Assembly: GCA_003427395.1 (NCBI GenBank)
Contig: BFEA01000406.1
Location: forward strand, 981,359 to 1,004,609
Direction of reading: 5' to 3'
DNA length: 23,251 nucleotides
From: Chara braunii
Lineage: Eukaryota; Streptophyta; Charophyceae; Charales; Characeae
Shown: piece after piece, positions 8,328 to 17,946 of the stretch
Numbering within the stretch: the stretch's first letter is position 1
How the letters are laid out: each line of letters starts with the position of its first letter
The notes under the pieces: model-generated
What the model was told of the DNA's origin: nothing
Seen by the model: only the letters and a program-made list of their open reading frames with translations
Database searches by the model: none
Program-made: the position numbers and the translations under genes

Positions 8328-8521
8328 GGGGTAACTTTTGTAGGCTAAAAAAAAATAGTTATAATTGCACTATGAGGCAAGCTACAGTTTGCAATTGCAC
8401 TTCGGTTACCCTACCTGGCCGGAAACCTAGGTTGTATACATTGTCCGAAGTGCAATTGCAAACTGTATCTTGGCCCATAGTGCAATTATAACTTCATTTT
8501 GTGACTCTCGCGTAGTTTCCC
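8328..8521 (+). mobile_element. Foldback MITE, copy 3 (194 bp)
   Basis: Same family and exactly the same length as 4949-5142: left end GGGGTAACTT, both arms containing TTATAATTGCACTATG and TTTGCAATTGCACTTCGG, right end GTAGTTTCCC. The inner arms pair better than in copy 1. A-rich flanks (AAACAACAA left, AAAGAAAAA right) match at 7 of 9 positions, compatible with a worn 9-bp target duplication. It interrupts the palindromic repeat array. Confidence 0.8.
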
Positions 8522-8650
8522 AAAGAAAAACAAACACAAAATCTGACTTCTCACCACTTGAAACTTTTGACATGACCCGAAGTGTTTTCATGTCATTTTA
8601 GCGATTTCGAACCTCTGCAAACAAACTTCAGAATCTTTCATTCTGAAATT
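8522..8650. repeat. Degraded continuation of the palindromic array
   Basis: Contains CACTTGAAACTTTTGACATGACC, CGAAGTG and CATGTCATTTTAGCGATTTCGAA, recognisable but diverged pieces of the 7762-8288 repeat, on the far side of the MITE. It marks the right edge of the insertion into the LINE. Confidence 0.55.
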
Positions 8651-10130
8651 TCATTAGGTCGTTGACCACTTGTGAAGACTGACCCCTCCCACCCGTGAGA
8701 GCATAGACCCAATTGGATGGTTAGAGGATAGATATTGGGGCATATCAAGAAAGACAAAAAGACATGATGAGGAACAAGAGTCTGATAGGCAAGCGACAAG
8801 AAGGGATTTGAAAAATGATGCCCTTTGGACCGCATTGCTCAACACTTGGTGCAAGTTACCGCTCTCAGACAAGGTGTCCTCGCAGCGGTGGGAATAGGTG
8901 TACAAATAACAACTATTTGGGAATTGATGGATTACAGACTCTCAAGGCTCAGTCTTTCATTGCACTGAGCCCCCCCCTAAAAGGGATGGGTGAGTCGGGA
9001 TGTTCTTAGAGTGGAGGATATTTGTGACCCGGACACCATGAATTGGGCTACCGAAGTCGAGGTAAGGGAGCGACTGAGATACTGTCACAATATAAGAACA
9101 ACTCTCGAAAAAAACATTTTCTCAATGTCATTGCACTGCTTAAGAATATTGAAAAAAAGGTCAACCTCGGACGAAAGTGTCTGGGTAGGGATAAGGGGGT
9201 GTAAGGACCGGGAAAGCAATATCATGGTGTCAGGCCGCTTGGACAGAGAGGTGCTGGTGAACTTATTTAAAATGAACTTTAATTAAGAGCAAAAAAAGAC
9301 TGACCAGGACGAACCCGAAAATGTGGGTCAAAGAAGAGGAAGTTTTTCGAATTAGGGTGCTAAAGGAAGAGGACCATTGGTGGGCATACAGACCCGATAG
9401 CTCGATTGCATACTTGGCTCTTTTTCTGGCCACTTGGGTATGGACTACCCAGTTAGGCAGGGGCAAGACGGGTGAACAAAAGATCTATTTAATGATAGGA
9501 TAGGAAACCTAAAGCCTATTGCGCCCAATAGTGAACCTGAGAGATGTGGTGATGGAGCGTTGGATGTGACATTTGAATGTAGAAAGAAACATTTTTCGGG
9601 TCATCAAATGGTTTAGGCTCAGTAAAACATCACCAGCCACAATCGCTTCTTTACAATGACAAGTGGAGCGCCGCCGCCTGCCCATAAATATTTGGTTGAT
9701 CGACCGCACATCTTTGTAACAGAACGGTCAAACTCTTCCCTGGTGCAAACTTTGTGTCACATCATATCCGGCCAGGTGGAGACCAGAGACAACTAAACAC
9801 ATTTTTTTAGAGTGTTGGGACGGTCGGGTTATGGAGATGGTGAGACCCAGTGTGGTGGCACGTTGACAACTAGAAACGACATCCCCTTAGTTGTGGGACT
9901 GAAAGTCAACTCTTTTGGAAACCTGGTAGTCGGAGCAGGTAAGCGCTTTAGAGAAAAATATGTTCATAGTGGGACGCGGAACAATCTTTTGGGCAATCTA
10001 GTAGAAAATGTGCATATGTGAGATGAAAGGAGTTTGCCTAGAACGTTGAGTTGTAGTAGAGGCTATTAAGCATCGGGTTTAGGCGGACCTCACGATTCAA
10101 TATAAAAACGTTAAAGAAAAAATAACTTTC
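8650..10130 (+). pseudogene. LINE, 3' part: C-terminal region and zinc-binding motif, decayed
   Basis: Continues the LINE at 6374-7690. From 8815 a frame gives ALWTALLNTWCKLPL and then, after stops, WITDSQGSVF, typical of the region after RT in plant LINEs. 9041-9130 gives WATEVEVRERL. A frame through 9600-9720 reads RLPINIWLIDRTSL. The zinc-binding segment (zf-RVT type) reads WCKLC (from 9741), then ETTKHIFLECW (to about 9817), preserving the Cys-X2-Cys and His-X4-Cys spacing. At 9960-10100 a frame gives TIFWAI, two stops, then VVVEAIKHR, matching the usual C-terminal WaiW...F segment. Multiple stops and frameshifts make it non-functional. No poly(A) tail is clear; the end is placed near 10130. 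Confidence 0.75.
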
Positions 10131-11312
10131 CTACATTCAAGAACTGGTTGGAAGGGGAAAATGGGGGCTGGATTGCGAATGTGCAATGAAAAGGAGAGGA
10201 GGGAGGGGATACGAAAAAAATTGAAAGAGATTACTGCCTTCATTTCCATAATTGGACCAGAATCGACCCCTCCATCCCGTTGCGGTCTCTCTCGGGATTT
10301 CCTGATCTATTCCCACCACCTGCATACTCAGTGGTTGAGATTCACTGATATACATGAGCTTGAAGGAACTCCAGTAATTGAACCCTGCCACTAGGGGGTA
10401 AAAGATTTAGCTACCATAAGAAACAGGAGGCGCCCTTGAGTAATAAGGGTGAAGAGTTTTTTTTAGTACTGCTCAGTCAACCCCCTGGGACAGACCAGGG
10501 CAATCAATGCTGGCAATTTCTCACATACTTTTTAAATGTTGATCGGTCTTGGTTGTACTGTAAGGGACGCTGGACCCGATTTCTAGAAGGTGAAGCTCCC
10601 CATCAATATTGGAGCCAACCGCAGAAATTGCTATGCTCATACCAGCACATCCTTTCCCTTTACAAGCTGAGAAGAGGGGTCGACGTGCCTTAGATCTAGC
10701 AGGGCGTCCTGTAGGCTTGGTCGAGGCTCACCGGCCAGGTTGCGGGTAGACTGTGAGGACCTTGGGGCCGATTCCCACATGGCACATACAGCGTTGGGCT
10801 AATTCAACGTTGGGTTTTCAACCATGTGCAACCTGGGGCATTGGGTTTTTAACCATGTGTGACATGGGGCGATCTGGGGCGGCCTCAGGGATTATCCCTC
10901 CTCTGCATGCGGTGGTTGATTTTTTCGACCACAAAATTGTAAATTGCTTTTTAACTCGGTTGGAAAAATTACAAAAAACATCGCTGTCGACGGTCTATTG
11001 TACTAGTTACCCTACTTTGAGTGGGTAGCTACTTCAACCGTCCGAGGGAGGCATGTTGAGTGAATATCCGTGAAGAAATGGATGAGCATCATTTCCGACC
11101 AAATCTGATTGCACTACCGCACGAGGCACCTGGCATCAACGATGAGTTGACGAAAGGAGTAGAAACTTAAGCAACCAGTACCTTCTCGTACATCGGTCGT
11201 GGGCCCGGCGCGGCAAGCTTTTCCGATGTATCTTGCCGCTGTCGCTAGTACCTTGCAACCTCCGTGTTAACCGCCACTATATTTTTTTTTATAGCGAGGA
11301 AAGGTATTGGCC
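10131..11312. other. Stretch without a recognisable gene; small tandem repeat at 10810-10871
   Basis: Short open frames (such as 10436-10693 plus) have no family resemblance. The only structure is a 31-bp tandem duplication: TTGGGTTTTCAACCATGTG at 10810 and TTGGGTTTTTAACCATGTG at 10841. Confidence 0.6.
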
Positions 11313-11345
11313 TATTCCCTCATGAATGTAGGCCTATTTTTTGTG
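11313..11345 (+). repeat. 33-bp direct repeat, copy 1
   Basis: Begins TATTCCCTCATGAATGTAGG and ends CTATTTTTTGTG. Identical to 13058-13090, with unrelated flanks on both sides. Confidence 0.9.
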
Positions 11346-12192
11346 CAGATGCGCCTCTAGAATGTTCGCTTCTTGGGTTACATGCTTTCGACCCAAGAAG
11401 ATAGCATGTGACCAATACAATGGCACCGACCAATGTTTCTAAGTCATAGGCTGTCGTTACTCAATCCTTACGATTTCCCCGAGCTACAAGGAACTTGAAG
11501 TTTCGTTGTAGGTATCAAAGAAATTTTGCGGCCTCATTCCACATGTCATCGAGGACAACCCCCGATGACGTTTCCTTGTGGCCTGCCTGCGGCCGTCTTC
11601 ATAAGATTATATGCGGCAACGAGGGGAAGTGTCTGTGGTCTAGCGTTCCGTGTCCATGTGGAGACGGCGTGGTCAAGTGGCGTCCGACGGGAAAGGGCAG
11701 TACCAAGCGGAAAAAAACGGAACAAAGAATACGGGACCTCCGTGTTTGAAATTCATTTGAAGTGCAGTTGTGGTGACGAGCATGACCATCGGGAGGTGGC
11801 GCGAAGACGGGGCACGTGCAAATCGGGCTTTGTTGCGGCGTCCCTTCCCGAGAAATGCACCGCTGTGTGCATATGTGCACAGTCATAGCATTCATTGCCA
11901 TAGGCGCATGACACTTTGTGGGCGTTGTTCAACACAATTTTTTGAGAAGAGCGACATCGACCCGAAGCGGGCAGCTTTGCGGAAGTGACCATCGTCAAGG
12001 CAACAGAGATACGTCATTCTTGTGGAAGTGTTGGCGATCAAGGGCGGCAGAGAGGTCGGGCGTGCGTTGTTGACACCACTGGAGAGGACGACCGTGGATG
12101 CATCCGTGTCTACAATTGTCCTTCGTTGTCACCAGGAGAGGGAATTGGGACGAATGAAGGCGCAGTTGTGCTCGCGTAGGAGAAGGACACTG
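11346..12192. other. GC-rich stretch, no recognised gene
   Basis: Many overlapping open frames on both strands, as expected of GC-rich DNA, none with a motif I recognise. It may be the degraded 5' part of the transposon hinted at by 12193-12403. Confidence 0.4.
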
Positions 12193-12403
12193 ATGCAGGC
12201 TGCACATGAGGGCCCCGAATACATGACAACTTTGGAGGTTGCCATTCGGTTGTGCTACACGTTGGGTTGGAACGTCATTCCAGGACCGACGCCAAGGTGG
12301 TGGATCGAACGTAGGACAGAGGGGGATGTGGGAGGACCTTCGGCAATGCGACGACGCCACGGATGACTACTTCCTCGAGAACCAGCACAACGACGAGGAG
12401 TAG
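12193..12403 (+). pseudogene. Possible PIF/Harbinger-like transposase N-terminal fragment
   Basis: The frame from ATG 12193 gives MQAAHEGPEYMTTLEV and, further on, PRWWIERRTEG. A one-base shift then continues with MWEDLRQCDDATDDYF to a TAG at 12401. The sequence RRTxGxWEDLRQCDDATDDYF resembles what I recall from N-termini of PIF/Harbinger-type transposases in charophytes and plants; this is recognition from memory, not a search. No DDE catalytic core follows, so the gene would be a stump. A Gln/Asn/Glu-rich tail follows in the same frame after the stop. Confidence 0.35.
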
Positions 12404-12444
12404 CGTGGGGACCAGCAGAGGCAACACAATAACGAGGAGCAACA

Positions 12445-12568
12445 GAGGGAGCCTACGGTACAGGTCGGCCATGAATGACATGGTGGAGAGGGCAGCAATG
12501 CCATGTTTCAAGAAGCAGCAAAACGACATGGATCAGCCGAGGGAGCCTGCAGTACAGGTTGGCCACGA
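12445..12568 (+). repeat. 30-bp repeat pair, 94 bp apart
   Basis: GAGGGAGCCTACGGTACAGG at 12445 and GAGGGAGCCTGCAGTACAGG at 12539, continuing to GGCCAYGA. The four differences are all transitions. Confidence 0.75.
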
Positions 12569-12802
12569 CCGTTGCGGACATTCCTCGTGCGCGGGAAACA
12601 GCATGACGCCGGCCGAAGACGACGGCGCCACCCCGACGCACCCGATGGTGGCCCACCGCCAACGGTAACCGTTGGAGACCGTTGGGGGACGACACAGACG
12701 TTGGAGGGCGGGGATGTCCATGCTAACGCCGTCAGACCACATATGGACCACCCAAGAACCGAAACTCTCCATCGACACATGTCTTCGCCACTCCATGAAT
12801 CA

Positions 12803-12916
12803 CGGTTCCTTGAGCTCCAAGGGACCTCACGAGGCCCCTTGGGGGTAAGGAAATTTTGGCGGTTCCTTGAGCTCTAGGGGACCTCGCGAGGTCTCTTGGG
12901 ATAATGCAATTTTGGC
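12803..12916 (+). repeat. Two tandem 57-bp units with internal palindromes
   Basis: CGGTTCCTTGAGCTC starts at 12803 and again at 12860; each unit ends near AATTTTGGC. Within unit 1 CCAAGGGACCTC faces GAGGCCCCTTGG as an inverted repeat; in unit 2 ACCTCGCGAGGT is a perfect palindrome. Confidence 0.85.
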
Positions 12917-12930
12917 TGGGGCCACAAGGA

Positions 12931-12956
12931 CGCCACAAGGAATTTTCCTTGTGACG
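12931..12956. repeat. Near-perfect 26-bp palindrome
   Basis: CGCCACAAGGAA is followed by TT and then TTCCTTGTGACG, the inverted copy with one mismatch. It lies just after the 57-bp tandem units; a third CCACAAGGA precedes it at 12922. Confidence 0.8.
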
Positions 12957-13057
12957 TTTTCACATGTCTTTTTCAATTTCGTCCCCAAGGATAGGTGAAC
13001 GAGCGTGTCCTAAGGCTTGTGGAGTTCGCGTCCCTGACGAGTGTCTAACGACACCCA

Positions 13058-13090
13058 TATTCCCTCATGAATGTAGGCCTATTTTTTGTG
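13058..13090 (+). repeat. 33-bp direct repeat, copy 2
   Basis: Identical over 33 bases to 11313-11345, 1745 bp away; the flanks differ. Confidence 0.9.
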
Positions 13091-13214
13091 GAGCAATAGT
13101 ATGCCCAGCCTACGGCTTCGCTTGTGACGCCAGGTGATTAGTCACACTTTGGAAGGAGGATCAACGAAAAATTGTTGAGTGAATTTTCATTCATCGTTTT
13201 GGGCGCTCTCTAGA

Positions 13215-13316
13215 GATCGTGCAATCAGAAGCATATGAGGAGGGAAGGCTGCTGCTGCGAGTCAGGGATCGTACAATCAGAAGCACATGAGGAGGGAAGG
13301 CTGCTGCGGCGAATCA
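13215..13316 (+). repeat. Two tandem 52-bp units
   Basis: GATCGTGCAATCAGAAGCA at 13215 and GATCGTACAATCAGAAGCA at 13267, each followed by ATGAGGAGGGAAGGCTGCTG with few changes. Confidence 0.9.
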
Positions 13317-13384
13317 TCGGTCTTCTTTTCTTCTCCAGCTGCGATCCATGTTGATGGTTGGCCTAAGAAGGTCTTTTTGCCGCC

Positions 13385-13443
13385 ATGAGGATTGAGCCTA
13401 ACGATATGCTCGACTTCTGTCCGCCTAATCTATCGCCCAAAAG
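13385..13443 (+). CDS. Candidate first coding exon, unknown product
   Basis: GCCGCC precedes an ATG, an excellent eukaryotic start context, and 19 codons follow (MRIEPNDMLDFCPPNLSPK) before AAAAG|GTAAGC, a near-consensus 5' splice site. Upstream, 13321-13338 is pyrimidine-rich and ends CAG, so the segment could also be an internal exon. A second donor-like GGTAAGTG lies near 13531, and an AT-rich stretch typical of introns follows (13780-14330). No further exon could be recognised, and no family matches, so this is weak. Confidence 0.22.
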
Positions 13444-13779
13444 GTAAGCCTACCTAAGTAAGCTATGGTTGTATGGAAGAGGCGACGTGGTGGGCGAAAC
13501 CCTTCCCTCTTCCTCGACCCTATGGTAAGTGTATAACTAGGGTGTTTTTGAACCCCCTGTGGCGACTAGTCAATAGGTTCGGCGAGGGGGTACCACACTG
13601 TTTTCGGTTTCCGGTAGGAATGAAAGATGGTCGTTCATGTCTTTGGTGTTAGTTTTGCCTTGAGCCTAGAAGCTAGCAGAGGGAGAAGGGGAGTCTTTCC
13701 TTCCCCAAAGGCGCATGGGTAGGGTTTGAGGGGTGGGAGGTAAGTGGTGGGTTGAGGAAGAAGGGTCAGAAGGCTGTTT

Positions 13780-14330
13780 TGTTGATTATGAATTTAACCC
13801 ATGTGTGGCTTAGCTATTTTATAATTTGAAATCTATTAATATCCTCATAACCAAGCTTTTTAATCTTGTTGATTTTCCACTCAGTCTGATAATAACTTGC
13901 GAGTTCGATTCATGATTCTCGACTGTCCTTCTTTTTCTCTAGCCGGTTTGACTGGTATGATCTTGTACTTGTTTTCGCTTGATGATCAACATGTTTTTGC
14001 TTATCACTTTTTTCGATAATATTTCGATAGTATTTGTTTTCTTGATATTTCTTGACTATCGCTCGCAGTGATTTTTCGTGAAATTCCTATTCAAGAGTAT
14101 GTTCTTTGCCACATAGTTGCTTCCTTTAACAATGCTCTTAACTACAATCATGACTATTTTCTTGATTTCAGATATTCGTGAGTTCAATATTTGACATCTT
14201 AGATCATTTCTTAAATCTTGCTCTTAAATTTTAATTTCCAAAAGATGTTTCAAAGAGATTTCCTACTTTTCATTTTTGATTTTCAATTTCTAAAAGTATG
14301 CTTTCAAAGTTTTTTTCTATTCGAAAAAAC
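13780..14330. other. AT-rich, T-rich stretch without a gene
   Basis: Strongly T-rich on the plus strand with many TTTTC and GATATTTC-like words, in contrast to the GC-richer sequence on both sides. It looks like intron or intergenic DNA; no coding frame is seen. Confidence 0.6.
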
Positions 14331-14453
14331 CTATGTCTGTAAATCTTAACCTTCTCGTTTTGATTACTGTTGGTGTTTCAAAGCTTGCCTGGTTTTTTGT
14401 ACGGTATATTTGCGGCTTGCTTTGTGTATCTGTGGGGTTCTCCTTTAGGTTTG

Positions 14454-15890
14454 GAGCCCCTCCCCGTGGGGGTTTCACAAGGTGGGAGGTGTTATCCTTG
14501 GAGGGGGGAGGCGGTATTGAGGGATTGTCTTTTTCTGGGCCAGATTGATTTAGGGTCGGATCAACACTGGAGGATGGGGAGAGAAGGCAAGGGGGCGGCT
14601 GCTTATAGTAGGGTGTGAGGATCCTGCTTTTTGAGGGAAGGAGTAACTTCGATGGCCACACAGTGAGCCTATATGCGTTATAGAGTCCCGGGCGGCCCTG
14701 TTATCTCAAAAAAAGGAGGGAAAGGGGGGGAGCTAGAATTGAAGGCTGGAAGGTAGTAAGGGGGCTCTCAACAGAGGAAGGTTGTTTGTTAAGGTAATCA
14801 GGTTAGAAGGACGATGCTGGGACGACACAGGCCAGTGCTGGAGCTTTTGCTCTGTGACCGAGGGGGAGCTTGAGGCCTATGGAGTTATGTCGAGGGTGGA
14901 AGGCATAACCAGACCATCCGACGTAGCCGGCACCGGGGCAATACCCTGTAACCTATTTAGGGGCTTGCCGCTAAAAGAACTGTCGAGGGAGGAAGACACT
15001 TCATGTTCGTCAGAACTAGGTTGGTCGGTACTGGGGAGGGTTGTGGTGCCCTGTTACCCTAGCATAAGGGGGTATGAGATCAAGTGAGTTCTCGTACAAG
15101 GACTAAGAGCCAGGACCGACGTTTCGTCTGGGGGGAGTTTAGGATAGTAGGCATTTTCATTCGACCCCTCGCTCTCATACTTTTCCAAGCTTTTTCGGTT
15201 TTTTTCATTTTTACTCTATCTCATGAGGAAAGTCCAAAAAAAAAAAAAAAAAAGTTAGCCGTTTGGTTGTTCTTAGAATGTTTTTAGGACTTTGGGATTC
15301 TTATCAACTCGTCCTAGGTGGCTTCGACGCCTGCTATACTCAGTGATCTTAGGCTGTTCGATGCCAGAACGACGTTGGCCAGTGCTGGGGTGTTGCCCTG
15401 TAACTTGCTAATGCAGGAGTGTGAGGCTTGGTAGAGAGATTTGGGGATGATTTGGGGTGGACATTCCACGGGACAGCCAGGGGTGGACATTCCACGGGAC
15501 AGCCAAGGGTTACTGCTAGGACGACGCTGGTCGGAGCTGGGGTGAGTTGTGTTGCCCTGTAACCCAGCAGGATGTGGGGGTGTAAGGCCTGGAAGAGCTC
15601 GGCAGGAAGTAAGACAATTTTGGAAAACTTTGGAAGAGATTGTTAGGGATTTTGAGGTTTTCAAGGCATTTGTAGGACCTCCGCGGTCTATTCCCATGCC
15701 TTCCGAATTACCGCTAGTGTTATTAGGTATCTCAAAAAGAGAATGAGATGAGTGGGAGAAGGAGATGGTGGGATATCACGCCTTCTACTAGTGAGGGGGC
15801 TAGCTGGTAGGATGGGAATAGGGTATAGCAGCAGCAGAGATGGTGGCTCTGCTGCAGTAAGTCTTGTCGGAGTGAGGTAAAGAGGATTGA
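14454..15890 (+). repeat. Left arm of a large imperfect inverted repeat made of ~150-bp units
   Basis: Several blocks recur on the opposite strand to the right. 14454-14600 (ACAAGGTGGGAGGTG, TTCTGGGCCAGATTGATTT) matches 17806-17946. 15310-15700 matches 16363-16700. 15773-15890 (GATGGTGGCTCTGCTGCAGT, AAGTCTTGTCGGAGT) matches 17221-17325. Inside the arm a ~150-bp unit recurs: ACGACGYTGGYCRGTGCTGGGG, GTTGCCCTGTAAC, GTGTGAGGCYTGG, with clear starts near 15368 and 15517 and worn ones near 14810 and 15010. No gene is seen. An (A)n run lies at 15237-15254. Confidence 0.75.
15455..15506 (+). repeat. Exact 26-bp tandem duplication
   Basis: GGGTGGACATTCCACGGGAC followed by AGCCA occurs at 15455 and again at 15481, inside one of the ~150-bp units. 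The single copies in the right arm lack the duplication, so it is recent. Confidence 0.9.
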
Positions 15891-15975
15891 CGTTTCTGAG
15901 TCGTTTTCTGAATTCTGCTTAATATTTCTGAAGTTTGTCGTAGTCATTTCCTAAACAGCTCCAATTTTTTTTGAG

Positions 15976-16311
15976 CCAAGGCCGGGTAATGGCCCAGTAT
16001 CTCAATTTTCAAAATTTTATGTAAGCTTCCATATGGGACGCAGGGCCCGGTTCCCAATACGTGTTGCTCCCCACGAAGACTGGAGCTTTGTTCCCCATAA
16101 AAAATAAAAATAAAAAAAATCGGCTTTGTCTGAAAAATAGGATCATGAGCAATTCTAGCCTATTCGATGAAGAAACCCAGAAGATAGGCTAAAATTAAAA
16201 AAAAAGTCCAAAAAAGTTTGAAAAAAATGAGAAGTTTCCTTCTAAGCTCCACAAATGGGCTAAAGGAACCTCTCTTTTTTTGAAGCTACAGGGGCCATTA
16301 CCCGGTTTTGG
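15976..16311. mobile_element. TIR element (336 bp) at the centre of the inverted repeat
   Basis: The left end CCAAGGCCGGGTAATGGCCC faces the right end GGGGCCATTACCCGGTTTTGG, about 20 bases with 3 mismatches. The interior is A-rich and non-coding, with a small hairpin around AGCCTAT/ATAGGCT (about 16157-16195) and a retroposon copy inserted at 16021-16120. No clear target duplication is seen. It is a MITE-like element; superfamily unknown. Confidence 0.65.
16021..16120 (+). mobile_element. Poly(A) retroposon, copy 1 (SINE-like)
   Basis: CATATGGGACGCAGGGCCCGG, TTCCCAATACGTGTTGCTCCCC, ACGAAGACTGGAGCT and then an A-rich tail from about 16098. The same body with a poly(A) tail recurs at 18137, 18292 and, diverged, at 19416. 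Confidence 0.6.
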
Positions 16312-16362
16312 GTAAGAAAATTATGGAGTTTTAGAAGCAAAAATCGCCACCACAAAGGTCCT

Positions 16363-17946
16363 ACCATTTACAAATGCTCAAAGCCTTCGGAATCCCTAGC
16401 AAACCCTTCTAAATCTCTCCAACACTGTCTTGCTCCCTGTAGAGCTCTTCCAGGCCTCACACCCCCACCCACTCGGGTTACAGGGCAGCATGACTCACCC
16501 CAACTCCGACCAACGTCGTCCCAGCAGTAACTCTTAGTTGTCCCTTGGAATGCCCTCCCCAAACCATTCCCATATCTCTCCACCAGGCCTCACACTCCTA
16601 CATCAGCAGTTACAGGGCAACACCCCAATACCGGCCAACGTCGTTCTAGCATCGGACAACCGCAGATCACTGAGTATAACAACAATGAAGCCTCCTTAGT
16701 TGAGTTGCTAGGGGTACCCAGAACCACAAATCATTTGCAAGGCCACAGTTTCCTAAGATTTGATCACGGGAATGTTCAGACCGAAAACCACCTACCTTTA
16801 GCGACTGTCAGCAGCTCAACCCTATCCACCTCTCTTCTATACCCCGATACCTAATCTCTACCAGGCCTCCCACCCCCAACTGCTAGGTTACAAAGTGGCA
16901 CGACCCACCCCAGAAACCCCCCCACCTGCTAGGTTACAGGGCAAAGCGACCCGTCCCGACTCCGCCCTGCATCGACTAAGTATCAGCTCGCCAATAGACA
17001 CTAGAGTTCCTTCCATCCTCGACAACTCCCCAAATCTCTCTACCAAGTCTCATGCCCCCATACCGCTCGGGTTGCAGGTCGTTCTGACCTCGTCCATTCA
17101 CAAACCACTGGGACCAAAGACATTAGCAGATACCAGAGAAGCCATCAATCGTCGTCATAGATGTAGTTTCGATCATCCACTCTTCCAAACACTGGCTGCA
17201 AGCATCCAACAAAAACCTTTTTAACCTTACTCCGACAAGACTTGCTGCGGTAGAGCCACCATCTCCACCGCTGCTGTACCCTATTTCCGCCCTACAGGCT
17301 AGCCCCTTTATCTCCAACTATCACCGCAAACACAATCCACTGCAATTGGCACCAAAATTGTGACGATTTTTCCAGTTGAAACCTCTTTTTTTTTTTTTTT
17401 TTTCCAGTTGAAACCTCAAAAATCAAACGAATTCAAAGAACATAGATACACACGCAGGCAGTCAACACCTCTTATTCCCACAGGGAGAGAGAGGACGGGA
17501 GGGAACTACTTCTTTCCCCATGGAAATTCCTGCGACTATTCAAGTCTCAGCTGGATGTAAAAAAACTCACAAGAAACCGAGTGGCATACTCCCCCCCCCC
17601 CAAAAAAACAACCTTTTGTCCTATCGTGCCTCCACTGGAAGGCGCCCCCTCACCTCCCAGCCCCAGTTCAGAACAGCCCCCTAATTCACTCCTGCTCCCT
17701 CAGCAGCATACAATACCCCCTAGAGCATGCCCCCGCAGAGCAGAAGATCCTCCTTCGCCCCTCCAAGTGAAACACCTCTCGACTTCTCACCTTGCTGAAT
17801 TCAGCACCCCTTGTCCTCCCACCCAACCACCATGGCTGATCCGAACCAAATCAGCCTGGCCCAGAAGAGAACAAACCCACAAGACCGCCTCTACCCTCTC
17901 AAGGATCACACCTCCCACCTTGTATAACCCTCGCAGGGAGGGACTC
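16363..17946 (-). repeat. Right arm of the large imperfect inverted repeat
   Basis: Reverse-complement counterparts of the left-arm blocks. 16363-16700 carries GGTTACAGGGCAGCATGACTC, CCAACGTCGTCCCAGCAGTA and CCAGGCCTCACACTCC. 16860-17110 holds further worn units (AGGTTACAGGGCAAAGCGACC). 17221-17325 pairs with 15773-15890, and 17806-17946 with 14454-14600. The block order is not fully mirrored, so the arms were rearranged after, or built by, repeated duplication. Open frames here (16895-17224, 17581-18009) are Pro/Ser-rich and look like chance. Confidence 0.7.
17372..17417 (-). mobile_element. Poly(A)-only retroposition scar
   Basis: CCAGTTGAAACCTC occurs at 17372-17385 and again at 17404-17417, with nothing between but 18 T. 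A 14-bp exact target-site-like duplication bounding only a homopolymer is what a target-primed insertion truncated to its tail would leave. Confidence 0.5.

Noticed and set aside
7699-8650. CRISPR-like array
   Set aside because: Units are directly adjacent ~145-bp palindromes without unique spacers, in eukaryotic transposon context.
12503-12877. 124-codon plus frame and overlapping minus frames of 80-90 codons
   Set aside because: GC-rich DNA gives long frames on both strands; the frame runs through a tandem repeat and shows no domain.
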